From Montifringilla adamsi (Eukaryota > Chordata > Aves > Passeriformes > Passeridae), in the NCBI GenBank assembly GCA_017590115.1, contig JAGGNK010015336.1, positions 2,277,870 to 2,341,869 of the forward strand: a stretch of DNA of 64,000 nucleotides. Reading direction: 5' to 3'. Below the pieces are notes generated by a model that did not search any database, had not been told where the DNA came from, and worked only from the letters and a program-made list of their open reading frames with translations. Below, piece after piece: positions 37,415 to 49,299 of this stretch (position 1 is the first letter of the stretch; each line of letters begins with the position of its first letter). A program made the position numbers and the translations under genes.

Positions 37415-37797
37415 GATCATACAATCAGAATGGCGTACGTTGGAAGGGACCAGTAAGATCATCTCACTCCAACCCCCTGTCATGGGCAAGGATGTCACTC
37501 ACTGGACCAGGCTGCTCAGAGCCCCATCCGACCTGGCTTTGAACACTTCCAGGGATGGGGCAGCCACAACTTCTCTGGGCAACCAGTTCCAGTGCTTTAT
37601 CAGTAAAGAATTTATTCTGAACATCTCATCTAAACCTGCTCTCTTTCAGTTTAAAACCACCTTCTCTTGTCCTGTCACTGTACAAAAAAAAAAAAAAAAA
37701 TCCCTCTCCCTTCTTTTTATCAGCCCCCTTAAGGTACTGGGAAGTGTTCTGAGATTTTCCCAGAACCTTTTCTTCTCCAGGCTGAACAACCCCATGT
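37415..37797 (-). mobile_element. CR1-like LINE fragment, antisense, with an internal A17 run
   Basis: Begins 'atcatacaatcagaatgg', then 'gttggaagggaccagtaaga', 'cacttccagggatggggcagccac', 'ctctttcagtttaaaaccacc' and 'ttctccaggctgaacaacccc'. A 17-A run at 37684-37700 replaces the usual short spacer after 'cctgtcactgtac', presumably by slippage. Confidence 0.93.
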
Positions 37798-40128
37798 CTG
37801 TCTGTCTGTCTGACACAGATATGAACAGAAAAACACACATACACACACAGATTCATGCACATAATACCTAATCCTTTTTCTTTCAGCTCCAAGAAAATGG
37901 AAGGGAAATCTGACTGTGTGTTAACCTCATGCACTTTCATTCCTCTTCATAGCTGGAGCAATCTTTACTTTTATCCCTGACTGTAATAATTTTTGTGACT
38001 TTTTTTGCACACACAAAGTTCAGGATTTTTTTTAGTGTTGCTGATAACCCCAGATTCCACGTGTATGTGTGTGTGCATACACCTCTGTGTGTGCTCTAGC
38101 AAAAAAAAATAAAGGTAGAGTTCACCTAAAAAAAGCCCACCCACAACAGAAAATTGAACTGAAATTGCCACACCAAAATATCAACAGGTTCTAAAATTCA
38201 GTGTATCCACAATTTTAGAGAAGACATCCTAAGGTCATGGCCTTTCCTCACCCCCATTATTCAACAGTTGTATGAGACTCAAATTTAACTTTATCCCTGT
38301 GAGAATGAAGGACAGGAATGGCTCTGCCTTTGGGTACTCCTGAGTGCTGTTACATTCGTTCCTTTAATCCCACAAGAGTGAAGGAGAACATTTTAGGGCT
38401 CTGCACAATATTCCTTCTGGCTTTATATTTATGGGGTTAAATGAGAATTCAGACCTAGATCTTGCCTTAAACCTGAGTAAGGATTTGAACCGGATTCCTG
38501 CCAAAAACCAGGAGAGCATGAGACATGCAGGAGGTCACCATTTAATCTGTTTTGTAGTTGCTTCACTGTTCCAAAGGTGTAAATGACTGCTGAGACAGAC
38601 ATTAAACAGGCACAGTCCCATTGCTTGATAGCAAGACAGGAAGGAGAGACAGTGTACTCAAGTTTTGGTCTTTTAATCAATAAATATTTAAGTATTCATT
38701 GAAAGTGGAAAAGATGTAAGGAAAAGAAATCAATTTCTCCCTCTCTCTACAGTGTCTGAGCTGATGTGAGTTCCCTTTACCAAACTGAGCATCGTTCTGT
38801 CTCTGAGATAATTTGATTAGATTCAAGGTAGAGTTGCTCTTTAGCTTCTCTTCAAATCAAAATCAAGAATGCATTAGAGATGGAGAACCTTGCCTGGTGA
38901 TCTCTTGGAAAACCTGAGCCGTGAAAAATCTGTCTCTCCCTGGCAGATATCAAACCCAGATGTGCCATGGATGAGGTACGTTCTGTGTGAGCCAGACACT
39001 GAGCAAAAGGCACAAGGAAACTCAGTTTTCCATACAACAGCTCATTACAAACAACAAAACAATAAATATTTAACTCAAATTCAGCCTGGAAAATTGGCTC
39101 TCCAATTATCTCTGAAAAATTAGGGAGTTTAACTGCTTGTCAAGCTACTGCGATATTCTTTGTTTATATTAAACAATAAACTATACCAGCCCTTTTTGAC
39201 CCAGGAAAAACAGATGTAAATTAATATATGCCTGACTCAAGATTAGCAACTGCTACTGCCCAGAAAAACTGTTGATTAAAAACCACCACTAAGTAGTTCA
39301 CAGTAAATACAGTGGAAAATTATCCAGGACCAAAGAAGAAAATCAGAAACTATTGCTAGCAGTAGATGGCAGAGAAACATTAAAAAAAAAAAAAAAAAGC
39401 AAAACTGGCTTTTAAAATATATTTTGTACTGATAAAATTAGTCTTAATGAACTATAAAATAAATAAGCCTTAATGAACTATAGCAGCCACTTGCAATTAT
39501 TTCTGTACTAATAAGCTTGGAAAATAGATTTGCTATATACTGGTCATTAACAAGATATTCTTTGAAATATATAATTCAGCAAAGAAGAAGTTGTTTACAA
39601 ATTAAAGGGATTCCAGGGAATTTTTGTGCTTATTACTCCACTGAAATATTTGAGTGTCAGAAGAGAAGATTTCCTAGGCCAGTGAATACCCAAGTTTGTT
39701 CAACAAGCTGAAATGGAGGTTTTATAGCTCCTCTCTTGCATTACATTTCTTCTCCATTTCAATACTGTGCTCTGGAAAAAAAAAAAAAGTAAATAAACAT
39801 TGGTCATTGGGATCTGCCTTGTAAGAACATTTAATAGGAGCCCTTAATTACATGCTGTAAACATAATACAAATGGCAGTTGTAAAACTGAGAACAATTTT
39901 GTTCCAAAGAATCAACAAGAATGCCTCTTCATAGAGAAAACTCTTACCAGGCACAGTACTGTACATCAAAAAAAAAAAAAAAAAAAACCAAAAAAACCCC
40001 CAAAAAACAAAGCACCAATCCTTGCAGGAATTGAAACAGAGGAAAATCCATTTTTGGCTAAAGAAAGAAACTCTTGTTCATTGGGTAGGATTTTATAAAA
40101 AAGCAGATGCCTTGAAAATATCCTACAG
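37798..40128. other. No gene recognised; A tracts and short CA runs
   Basis: A short tgtc run follows the CR1 and a CA-rich patch lies at about 37833-37856. A tracts lie at about 39382-39398 and 39968-39987. The block cttaatgaactata occurs twice (39443-39456 and 39469-39482). Confidence 0.45.
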
Positions 40129-40137
40129 AAGTTACGG

Positions 40138-40172
<35 letters not shown>

Positions 40173-40248
40173 AGAGCAGGCAGACAATGAAAAGTAAGTT
40201 ACGGCTTTTTTTTTTTTTTTTTTTTGAGAGCAGGCAGACAATGAAAAG
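40129..40248. repeat. Tandem duplication of a poly-T cassette
   Basis: Each copy is aagttacggc, a T run, then gagagcaggcagacaatgaaaag. Copy 1 (40129-40195) has 33 T and copy 2 (40196-40248) has 20 T. The flanking parts are identical, so only the T tract has changed length since duplication. Confidence 0.96.
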
Positions 40249-41029
40249 GGACCAAATGATTGCTGTTTAATGAGTTACTGCTTGTCAGCTGAGAGGCAGC
40301 AATGGCTGGGGTGTTGTTCTTGGCAAGTTTTGATGACATGACATCAGGACCGATGTATTCCACCCTGCACTCTCAGCAGGCTGTGCATGGACAGCCAGAC
40401 AGTTCAGCTAACGAGAGGAAATTCAATCAACATCAGTAATTGCAAACTGAAGTCATCTCCCTGCACTCCACCTCGCTGTGTTTCAGTGACAAGGAGCTTT
40501 GCCCACCTTCTGGGCTGGCAGGATGAGATCCATGTGAAGTGCACAGTTGTAAATGTGGTGGCTTTTTGGACAAGACCCAAAAATGCACTGATTTCTGGTC
40601 ACCTACTTGTGAGAGGAATTAGATGGTTTATGGACTATGCAGCAACACTGTAATGTGAAAAAAAAAAAAATCCCATTTCAGTGTCAAAATATGGCTGTTG
40701 AGGAATTAAGAATCTGTCAAAGCTCAAGCAACGTCCATACCAAACTCAAAAGTAAAAAAGCCATTTCTCCAGCAGTCTTTTAGGGAACAAAGACTGAAGT
40801 CAAAAGTCTCCTTTTCCAGATACACCTTAAAAGCCTATTTTGAGAGCTGAAGAACATTCTGTAAATGAGTGATCGTTATGAAGCAGATTCCAACTCCTTG
40901 TAAAGCCTAATGAAGCTACAAGGAATATTTCAGAAAATTCACTGAGTAGGATGGAATTATAATTCTCTTTTTAAAGTGGGTTTGAAGAATCTCACATCAG
41001 AGAGATGGTTGGAATTAGAAGGTTACGAT
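40249..41029. other. No gene recognised
   Basis: An 88-codon plus-strand frame at 40387-40653 has no domain or splice context that I recognise. The remainder is unique sequence. Confidence 0.4.
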
Positions 41030-41275
41030 CTACATATTGAATATATGATATATTCATATATCATATTGATTGATATATTACCAAAATGCAATATTGGTAA
41101 TCTATCAATGAATATGATACATTCATATTCATGAATGAATATATCCTATTCAGTGATATATTATCAATATTACAGTGGTAATATTGGTAATATGTTAGTA
41201 TTAAGTATAACAATAAAATAAAAATAATAATAAAATAATAATAATATATCAAGTTGAACTAGAAATTTCTAGTTC
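41030..41275. repeat. AT-rich block with perfect hairpins and a 20-bp palindrome
   Basis: 41043-41066 is a perfect inverted repeat with 10-bp arms (atatgatata) and a 4-base loop. attacca (41078-41084) pairs with tggtaat (41095-41101). An (AAT)n-like run lies at about 41208-41247, and a perfect 20-bp palindrome centred on aaattt is at 41256-41275. No coding sequence. Confidence 0.85.
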
Positions 41276-42133
41276 TGCTTGAGGAGGTGGAGAGCTAACA
41301 AGGACCACTAATTGTCACCACTACATTAGAAAGAACGCAGTAAAGTGGGAGTTTAAGAATTTTTATCTTATTTTTTAATTTTTATAATTTTTATAACTTT
41401 ATATTTTTTATTTCCTGGGAAGAAAAGGAGGCCACCAAAACAGCATTGAAGGAGCCCTGATTTCACTCTCACTTTTAAAGGATAGCTCCCAGATCATCGT
41501 GGTGGCTTGGAAAGAGTCACATGGCTTCAAAGGAGAATTTAACAACCTGCAGCACATCATGGGATAAGGCCATGTTCCAAAAAAAGGTTTACCAGCACCA
41601 GGGCCTCAGAGGAAAGGGCTGGGACAAAGGACAGCAATTCAAAGAGTACATTTAATCACATGCAGTGGTTTTCTTCTGACATTAAAACACTTTCCAACCT
41701 GTTGAACATCCCCAAGACGGCACTTGAATTTTGGCACTGAAGAAACAGAACAATCTTCCCATCTACTTCACTCTGACAGTCACAACACCAGACACACTGT
41801 CCCCTCTAACATCCTTCTTCACCAAGAGATAATCACAGATGTATTGCCTTTCTCAGAGTCTGCCCTGCTGGGACATGAGATTTTCCAGCTAAACTGACAA
41901 AATATTCACTCTTTGACAGATTTTTACCAAAGAAAATCTCCTGGGCTGATTTTCAGATTTTCTTCAGACAACACTGATCCAAAATTACTTTGCTTTGACA
42001 CCACCACCACCAAGGATAACAGTCAAGTAAAACTTTCTGGAAGCTTGGATAACCATAGGAATCAGGCCCTGTCATGTAGGAAATGGCTCTGATGAACTCT
42101 GTGCTGCCCTATTCCCAAGAAAACCTGAGACTC
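41276..42133. other. No gene recognised
   Basis: Unique sequence, ending at the start of an LTR-like element. A T/A-rich patch lies at 41360-41415. Confidence 0.4.
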
Positions 42134-42745
42134 TGTGGTGGGTTGACCTTGACTGGACACCAGGTGATCACCAAGCTGCTCTGTCTCTTCCCACTTCAAC
42201 AGGATTGCAATGGTGTGGAGGAAAAAATAAGATGAAGCAAAAAAACCCCACATTTGGACAAGGTAAAGGAAGCTTAATAAGGCAGAAGTAAAGACTGCAC
42301 ATGGAAGCAAAGGAAAACAGGAGATTTATTCTCTACTTTCCATCTACAGACAATGTCCAGCCAGTTGAGATAACTGGAATGATCTGTTAGCTCAGAATTT
42401 GTGGGCTTTGTTGGATCAATACAGGCTAGAACAGAACTGGCCACCCCTGATCCCCCAAACACCAAGCTCTGCACCCAGTGGCAGCAACCTCACCCATGTC
42501 CCCACCACACCCAGGCCAAGAGGAATTGCTCTCCACAGAAGAATTCACTGCTTTAACTTTATCAAAAAGAACCACACACCTTTCCAAGCTGACTTCACTG
42601 CAAATTCACTCAATCCACAGTCCCCGGACCAGGATGAATGAGGGACCTTGTGCTGATCTTTGCTCTTGTCCCTCACAACAGCACAAGCTCGCTGCATCTT
42701 TGGGGCTCAATGAGACAGATAATTCCAGCATTGCCAGCTGAAAAT
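42134..42745 (+). mobile_element. Diverged solo LTR-like fragment of an endogenous retrovirus
   Basis: The start 'tgtggtgggttgaccttgactgg' with 'acaccaggtgatcaccaa' is, as I recall it, the 5' end of a common songbird LTR family. It begins with TG as LTRs do. Downstream blocks (sense) include 'agtccccggaccaggatgaatgagggacc' and 'ttgctcttgtccctcacaacag'. No gag, pol or env sequence and no second LTR was seen, so it is a solo or partial LTR. I could not find a matching target-site duplication and the right end is a guess. Confidence 0.5.
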
Positions 42746-45214
42746 ATCAGCTGATAGTGCTGCAGTGACATGAGAGCAGTTTCTGACTTTGTGTTGCTCC
42801 TATAAAGAGTTTAATCCTTCCTTCTCCTGGGGCTACTGATTTATGCCTCAGAGAACCCTCCTGAGCCATTAATCAGTGCAACTGCTCCCTGAGCTGAGCA
42901 GCAACTGCTCCCTCAGACATCACTGCTCCTGAGGAACTGAGACTACCCATAGGGAAGAGGTCACTTGGCACTGACTCATTCAAATATTTTAGACTTACAC
43001 TTGTAACAATCTTTCCCAAGTTGGAACTGAAATTTTAGTCATCTAAAACCACACTTGGGCTGGTGTTGTCCACAATTCTAGCTGAAATATCAGCTTTTCA
43101 CATGCTGTTTCCTCAAACATCTGTGAGTAGGACAGAAAGTGAGAGAATAACCATTGGTCTGAATCAGTGCATCCATTTCTGTGCTGTTTCACAGTTCAAA
43201 CTGAATGTGCTGAAAATCACCCTCTTCTGCCAGGTTCTTAGAGGTGTGTCAGGATGGTTTAAGTTTAAAGGGGTTACAAAGCATAAATAATTAGTGTCTT
43301 CAGAGTGCTTTGGGAAGCTCAGATCACAGACTTGGCATCCATCAAAAGGGTCAGCATTGTGCATTCATTGGGAGTATCCCATTTTCCTGCTGATGGCAAA
43401 GAAACCTGAGATGGGATGGAGAAAGCGGCTGGCTGTTCCAAAGTCCTCCTGACTTTGGAATCAAATCAATGAAATCAAATTAATTGAGCTGCAGGAACTG
43501 TCTGCACATTGACTCTTAAGGAAAGGTAATGTGATACATCCTCCCTTCACTCTCTCACAGAGTTAATGACCTTGCATTATGTGATACTTATAAAGGTCAA
43601 AGACCATAAGTTGGGCAACAACCATAATCTGAAATACATTAAAACACAGTAACCTGATTGTGTGATGTCCCATCAAAACATTAATCTGTTTGAAGGTTTG
43701 TCTCAATAGGAAAAACTCAGAGAAACTCTTAGAAATCAATCTGCCTATTTCCTGGCACTTCTGCCTTTCTTGCCCTGTTATTTTGAGTTAGGTTTTTTTT
43801 GGTTTTTTGTCACAAAGCAGACTCTTGTCTCTTAAAATTTCTTTTTCTACTAGTAATCATTTCTTTCTTCTGCACATTTGTGGCAGCACATTTTTATTGT
43901 GCTGTCAGGGAAATAATTTATTGGAGAGAAGTGGAGATGTAGCCATTGGAACCAGGAAAGTCTTAAAGAATACAAGTGTTAGCCTAATTTAAGAAATGGG
44001 GCCAAATCATAAACCCAGACCCAGTATATATTATCCAGTGAAAATCCAGGTCTCATTTCTCAGATCTTAAATTTGAAGCAAAAAGTTGCTGCAGAATCAG
44101 GATGTACCTCAGCCTTCTTGTCAGAGCAACAATTGAGCAGGGATGCCAGGATCTGAGCAATTAATTATAGGCTAAAAGACAAGAACTGAAATGACAAGAA
44201 TTGACACCTGACTCTAAATGTAGCAACTTTTTCAAAGTAATAGGATACAGGGGAAAAAAAATATTACAGAGCTATTGATTCCTGATTGTGCTGCACAGCA
44301 AACATGGCAGCAGTGCCACAGCCAGGGCAGAGGGGTGAATTATTTTAGGATTTCAATGACAACTGCCAAAAATATTATAACCCTTACAAAGCTTGAAAGA
44401 TTGAAACAAGGTTGAAAACTCAACGACTCACATATTAAGCCACATATAGATATGTGGTGAAAACAGAGGCACCAAGAAAAGCCCTGTGATAACAATTTAA
44501 AAGGCAAAAGCAATACCATCAAACAAAACTCTCTGTGCTTTGCCTTTATTTACAAAGATCCTTAGGTTAAATTATTTCTCTGTTCAACACTGAGTAGGAA
44601 CTGCTGTGCTTTAGCAGCCTGACATAGCCAGGGAGAGATGCGCTGGGCAAATGTCAGAATTTCTGCTGTGTGTGTCAGGAGAGGGTGCCCAGACTTGTCT
44701 CCTGCGTGGAAGGAACAACAGAACTGCAAAAGCCAAGTGCCACAAAACCACTTGTCAGTCTCTCCCCCTCTGCCACCCCGACCCTCACGACCCCCACACG
44801 CAGGGTTGTGATGCTGGGACTGCATTTGTTGGTGGCAAGAGGAAAAGCACACAGGGACAGTGTAGTGCATGAGGCACTAAAATAATCCAGCCAACTGAAA
44901 AAAGCATAAGGTCTGGAAGAAAAACAAACACCAAGGATAGGCTGTGTAAAGTCAGCTGTCTGAACCTCATCCTCATTGATCAGGTTACATAAAGCACTTA
45001 ACCACATTAGAAACCCATAAATGAATTGTGCAAGGAAAGCTGTAACTGTGAGGGAGGGGAAAAATAATCCAAACTAAAACAATATTTTCTATTTTTCTAT
45101 GATAATTCAATTTGAATTCAAAACATGACAGTTGCATATTAGGGAAACATACTTGGAGCCTGATTATTACATTTTACATAGACTACAGCCCAATTAAGAA
45201 GACACTGTCCACGA
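42746..45214. other. No gene recognised
   Basis: Unique sequence. Overlapping small frames at 44562-45007 lie on both strands in a slightly more GC-rich patch (44690-44830). There is no convincing splice pair or domain. Confidence 0.4.
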
Positions 45215-45446
45215 TGTTAAGTGAGATATTAGAAAGAAAATCTTTACAGTGAGAGTGATGAGGCCCTGGAATGGAATTCCCAGAGAAGCTGTTGCTGCCC
45301 CATCCCTGGAAGTGTTCAAGGCCAGGTTGGATGGGGCTTGGAGCAACCTGGCATAGGGGAAGGTGCCCCTGCCCATGGCAGGGGGTTTGGAACTGGATAA
45401 TTTTTAAGGCGTCATCTAAACTCAGACCATTCTATGATTCTAAGGA
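45215..45446 (+). mobile_element. CR1-like LINE 3' end, sense on +
   Basis: Blocks: 'agtgagatattagaaagaaaatc', 'gatgaggccctggaatgg', 'catccctggaagtgttcaaggccagg', 'gtgcccctgcccatggcagggg' and the tail 'accattctatgattcta'. Confidence 0.95.
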
Positions 45447-48400
45447 TTTTACGTCTGTACATTCAACATTACATGGAGAGTGCAATCAGAGTGCAACTCC
45501 TCACTCAGGATAGTTAATATTTTAGAAGTTTAGGCTGGTTCAAAGTCCAAATGCTCAAATTATCAAAAAAGGAATGAATCAATGTCCACTAAAGATTTAA
45601 TAACTTGTCTCCTGTATCAGGAAGGCTTTGAGCTTCAAGCTGCTGAATGCTGGGAGAATCTGTTGAGTCACAGACCAGAGGATTTAAGGAATCTACATGG
45701 TAAAGTGTGTGTGCTCAGTCCAGTAATCTTTATCTGACAGAAATGTGTCTTGGTAAGGGTGAAGACGCCTTCTGCTGCTTCCAAGAACAGGGCTCAGTCA
45801 AGTCATCATTGATTCTCTCTTTCTTTGGCTAATGGGATTGAGATTATGAAGTTGTCATTGAAAACCATATTTTCCAGCTGTCACATGCATGCAGCATCTT
45901 TCTCAAAGTTTGTCTCCTCTGTTTTCCTATAAAGAAGGTTTAAAACTTCAGATTCCAACAGTCTTGATTGTCACTTTGGATAACTGTGCACTCATGCAAA
46001 TGAGTCAAAAGAAGGGCACAGAAGGTTTGTCTAGCTGAAATATTGACACTATCCAAAAAAAAAAAGCTTTTTTCTGATGCTCCTGCAATCCTGTCACTGG
46101 TCACTGATGTTGATGGAACAGCAAAAAAGAGCAGCTGCAGTGTTGCTCCAAGATTTGCACAATGTGACCCAAAAGTTCCTGGGCAATTTTCCTAAGGTGT
46201 CAGCAAACAAATGTACAGACACAAGTCCTCAGGAGTTTCTCTGCATTCGCTGTAGACACTTTCCTCTCTCTCTGCCAGACTAAACTGCCCCAAGGGAGCA
46301 GTGACACACTTATGGCAGGGCCCTCGACAGGCAGAGTCAGGGCTGGGAGCTCTCCTGAGCAGCTGCTCTCTCTCTGAGCCAGCAGCCAGTGATGGCACAA
46401 CTGCTTGGGAAGCTCACAGGGAAAGCTGCTTTCTGCTTTGCAAAATTCATCAAGTGATCTCCTCTCCGGAAGGAATGGGCTTGTCTGTCCAAGCCATGTC
46501 TGATTCGTGGTGTGGGGAAAAAATTCTTCTTTTGACAAGAGCTGTTGATTCAGTATCATTATTGCAAAAGCAGAAACATCAAGCAGTTTAAAAAAAACCC
46601 CCAAATATAAGAATATGCTAATGATCAAAACAATAAATACTAATCATAGATATTAATGGCATAATTTCTTTAATTCACTGAATAGTGACCATCACATTTC
46701 TTATCACCAGCCATGGAAGTTAAAGAAGCCTAACTTTAATATCATGCAAATGGGATTTAAACCACTGGAATGGAGTGGTTGGGGCTTTTTTTTCTGGCTC
46801 CTTACTGATCCAACATGGAACAAAATTTCGAGGTGATGTTAAATGGAAATTCTTGCCATTCTTTACCAAACTTTGGATTTTATTTAGTGATATGTCCTGT
46901 GCCAACCAGAGTATTTAGTAATTAGTTCCTTCACTTGCTTTCCTACCTTTATTTTGTCTGAAGTCATGCAGAGCTGTTACACATTAAACCCCAGCTGTTC
47001 CTTATCTCCCTAAAGTGTGTAAGAGCTTTATACAAACCTGTTTCTTGAGGTAATCTTTATATACACTGATATTTTAAAAACCATGGATTTTTAAAAAATC
47101 TGTTTGCATTAAAATTCAGAATATAATTTCATCTATCACTATGGACACAGAAACCCTGAAGACATTCTGGTTTAGAAGTCCTCAAAACATAAATATGAAA
47201 TCTGCTGCACACCACTAGGGCTAACCCAGACTTACAACCATTTGTAAAGATCAGAAATAATCATTGTTCCAGTATAATTCAATCCAGGTCCTGCCTCCAG
47301 TTCTACTGCTGCAGAGTAACTCTTGTTTTAGAAGCTCAATAATTAGTTTCACAACTGATGATGAAAAGTAGAGCATGATATTTTTCCTGGGGCTTTCATT
47401 AGTATCTCTAGGTTCACTTCCCTCAAGACATGGATCTCATAACAGGGGATTAATTTTAGTTTTCTGATGGAGTTTTACTGTAAGATTATTTTGTTCTCTG
47501 ACTTTCTCCACTAAAGGGATTTTGATTAAAATGTGCCTAGACATAGTCAACTGATGATAAGATTTGTAATTTCCAGTAGATACGAATATTTAACTATACT
47601 AAAAGAAATTGTGTTATATCACAGATTATCCTGATGGAACACATTTCCAAACTAATGCAGAGTAAAAGCAGAGTGATGCAATTAAAATTATAGTAGTTGC
47701 TCTAGATTTAAATTACCAGGACAGATCCCTGTTTGCAACCATAAGCAGTGTCTCTTCTATAAAAATGGTATGAAAATATATATAGATAGATAGATAAGCT
47801 GTAAGAACATCAATACTCAGTCAATTAAAGGTCCATTTCACTAATATCATCCTTGCTTCAGGGCTGGCCAAACACCTAAGTAAAGATTCAAATGTAGCGA
47901 AATATTTCTATCTATTTCTCCTAGCAATGATGTAGGGCTTGTGGCCATCCCCATCCAAACCAGTGAGATGGTTCTTGACATCCTATTGTTTTTCTTTTTT
48001 TTTTTTTTAATTGGGTACAATTCCTTCTTGTACCCAGATTTTGACAACCACAATGTCATGGCAGAAGAGGTGCCAAAGGTTAAGCGTGAAGAATCTTCTT
48101 TCTATGATGGTTTTGAACCAACCCCTTTTAGTTCCCAGTGGAAAGAAGGCACTTTACAAGTCTCATCCTCACATGGAAGGAGAGCATTTTCAACTGAACC
48201 TTTGTCAAACAAAAGAATTAACAAAATCTCCCAAACTTTGGCTTTCCCAAGGATAGCTTCACAGTAGAGTTGCTGCCTGCAGGAAAAGTCCCATTGGTGC
48301 TTTTGGGTTCTGACTTTTCCAGATGGCACCCCTGCCCTTGCAGCAGGCATACAGCCCCCATTTGTGGGGTAGAAAATCTGTAAATCTCATATCCTCTCAG

Positions 48401-48721
48401 TGAACAATGGCCTGGCAACTAAAGAAGGAGAAACCCAGGCATGCTTTGCATCAGAAAGAGAATATCACAAATAATTGATGACTCACTCTCCCAGGGACAT
48501 GAGGGAAAAGAAAGAATAAATTTTTTTTTTGTGTGTCTTATACTTTACATTTAAAGTTCATTTTGTTTTACAAAGTAAACATGCTATGGGTGAACCTTCC
48601 CTAACAGGATGAAGGATGCTTTGATATCTCACCTCTATTCCTAAGGCTACAGCCCAATCCTACCAGAGACCAACATTCCTTCTAGGTGTAGATCCAGAGC
48701 AAAGATCATCAAAAATCCATT
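45447..48721. other. No gene recognised; region downstream of the candidate poly(A) site
   Basis: Unique AT-rich sequence with a short (GATA)n run at about 47781-47797. Overlapping frames at 46077-46628 on both strands and at 47941-48418 have no domain and read over each other. Confidence 0.4.
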
Positions 48722-48727
48722 TTTATT
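48722..48727 (-). terminator. Candidate poly(A) signal AATAAA
   Basis: This is a minus-strand AATAAA about 480 bases after the stop codon of the tail-anchor exon, followed by a T/G-rich stretch (tttttgatgatctttgctctgg region) that could act as a downstream element. It is the first canonical hexamer I noticed on that strand below the exon. Chance hexamers are common in AT-rich DNA, so the call is tentative, and it does not apply if the putative UTR intron is spliced. Confidence 0.3.
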
Positions 48728-49203
48728 TTTCATCCCTACTGAAATCTCCAGTTGTTTGTCTTCCTGCTCCTCAGGAGGGTCTCTGGAACATCTCAGAAGG
48801 TAAAACCACTTGGGAACACCTCTGGGCTTGGATTGCCCCTGACCCTGCTCCAGCCTGGGGTCTTCAAAACTGCTTCTACATCTCTAACTCCTAATCCTAA
48901 TAATTAGGATCCATTAGTTAGCATAGCTATGAGACTCCTGTAAAATCAAACATGACACAAACAGCAGAGAAAAGGGTCATATGTTGTTTTGTTGGAATAA
49001 CACCTTGGCTTAATTTTAAGGATCTATTAAAAATGTCTCTAATACCCTTTAAAATAAAATATTTTAGTATGCCATACCTGACTCTGCAGGTGGAGATATT
49101 TTTTTCTTACCATGATCAGCTTCCTCAACTGTCTTTCAGGCACCTTACAGAGTATGATAAAAGACTTGGCCAAAGGGTTTTACCTGTGCAAAGCTCAGCC
49201 AGG
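48728..49203 (-). other. TSNARE1: Likely 3' UTR (or UTR intron) of the SNARE gene
   Basis: Minus-strand sequence between the TGA stop and the candidate AATAAA. A plus-strand frame at 48952-49299 is the antisense of the terminal exon and UTR and is not a gene. If the donor at 49184 is used, most of this stretch would be intron. Confidence 0.35.
49179..49186 (-). promoter_or_regulatory. Candidate splice donor just after the stop codon
   Basis: On the minus strand the sequence reads CAG followed by GTAAAA, a good donor match, with the exon end at 49184. It lies 20 bases past the TGA stop. If used, the 3' UTR is split by an intron; because the donor is closer than about 50 nt to the stop, the transcript should escape nonsense-mediated decay. 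If unused, the UTR simply continues. RNA data would be needed to decide. Confidence 0.35.
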
Positions 49204-49299
49204 TCAGCGCTTGATGGAGACCGCGATGATGATGACAACGAGCAGCAGAACAGCCAAAGCGATGGAGAGGAGGCAGCACTTCATCTTCCTGGCTCGTAG
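49204..49299 (-). CDS. TSNARE1: Terminal coding exon of a tail-anchored t-SNARE, probably TSNARE1 (partial gene)
   Basis: This is the last coding exon of a minus-strand gene; the rest of the gene is outside the window or not visible. Seen: an intron ending in a T/C-rich tract and CAG, then 31 codons in phase 0 and a TGA stop (49206-49204). The peptide begins LRARKMKCC, has about 18 hydrophobic residues (Leu, Ile, Val, Ala) and ends SIKR. That is a tail anchor: basic hinge, two cysteines that could be palmitoylated, one membrane span, and a tiny lumenal tail. Known: the tail of human TSNARE1, as I recall it, has the same layout (K-x-K-C-C, Ile/Val-rich span, S-V-R-K end). TSNARE1 joins a Harbinger-derived MYB-like domain to a Qa-type SNARE motif, and acts in endosomal trafficking. 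Inferred: gene identity. Endosomal syntaxins (STX7, STX12) are the alternatives but lack the KCC match. The MYB-like and SNARE-motif exons should lie beyond 64000. Confidence 0.72.
   Translation of the reverse strand, partial: LRARKMKCCLLSIALAVLLLVVIIIAVSIKR

Noticed and set aside
42134..45214. Possibility of a full endogenous retrovirus next to the LTR
   Set aside because: No second LTR and no sequence resembling gag, pol or env was seen on either side.
46077..46628. Frames of 68-142 codons overlapping on both strands in a slightly GC-richer patch, considered as exons
   Set aside because: No convincing acceptor and donor pair flanks them and the peptides match nothing I recognise.
48952..49299. 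115-codon plus-strand frame over the terminal exon
   Set aside because: It is antisense to the tail-anchor exon, whose acceptor, frame and membrane span support the minus strand.
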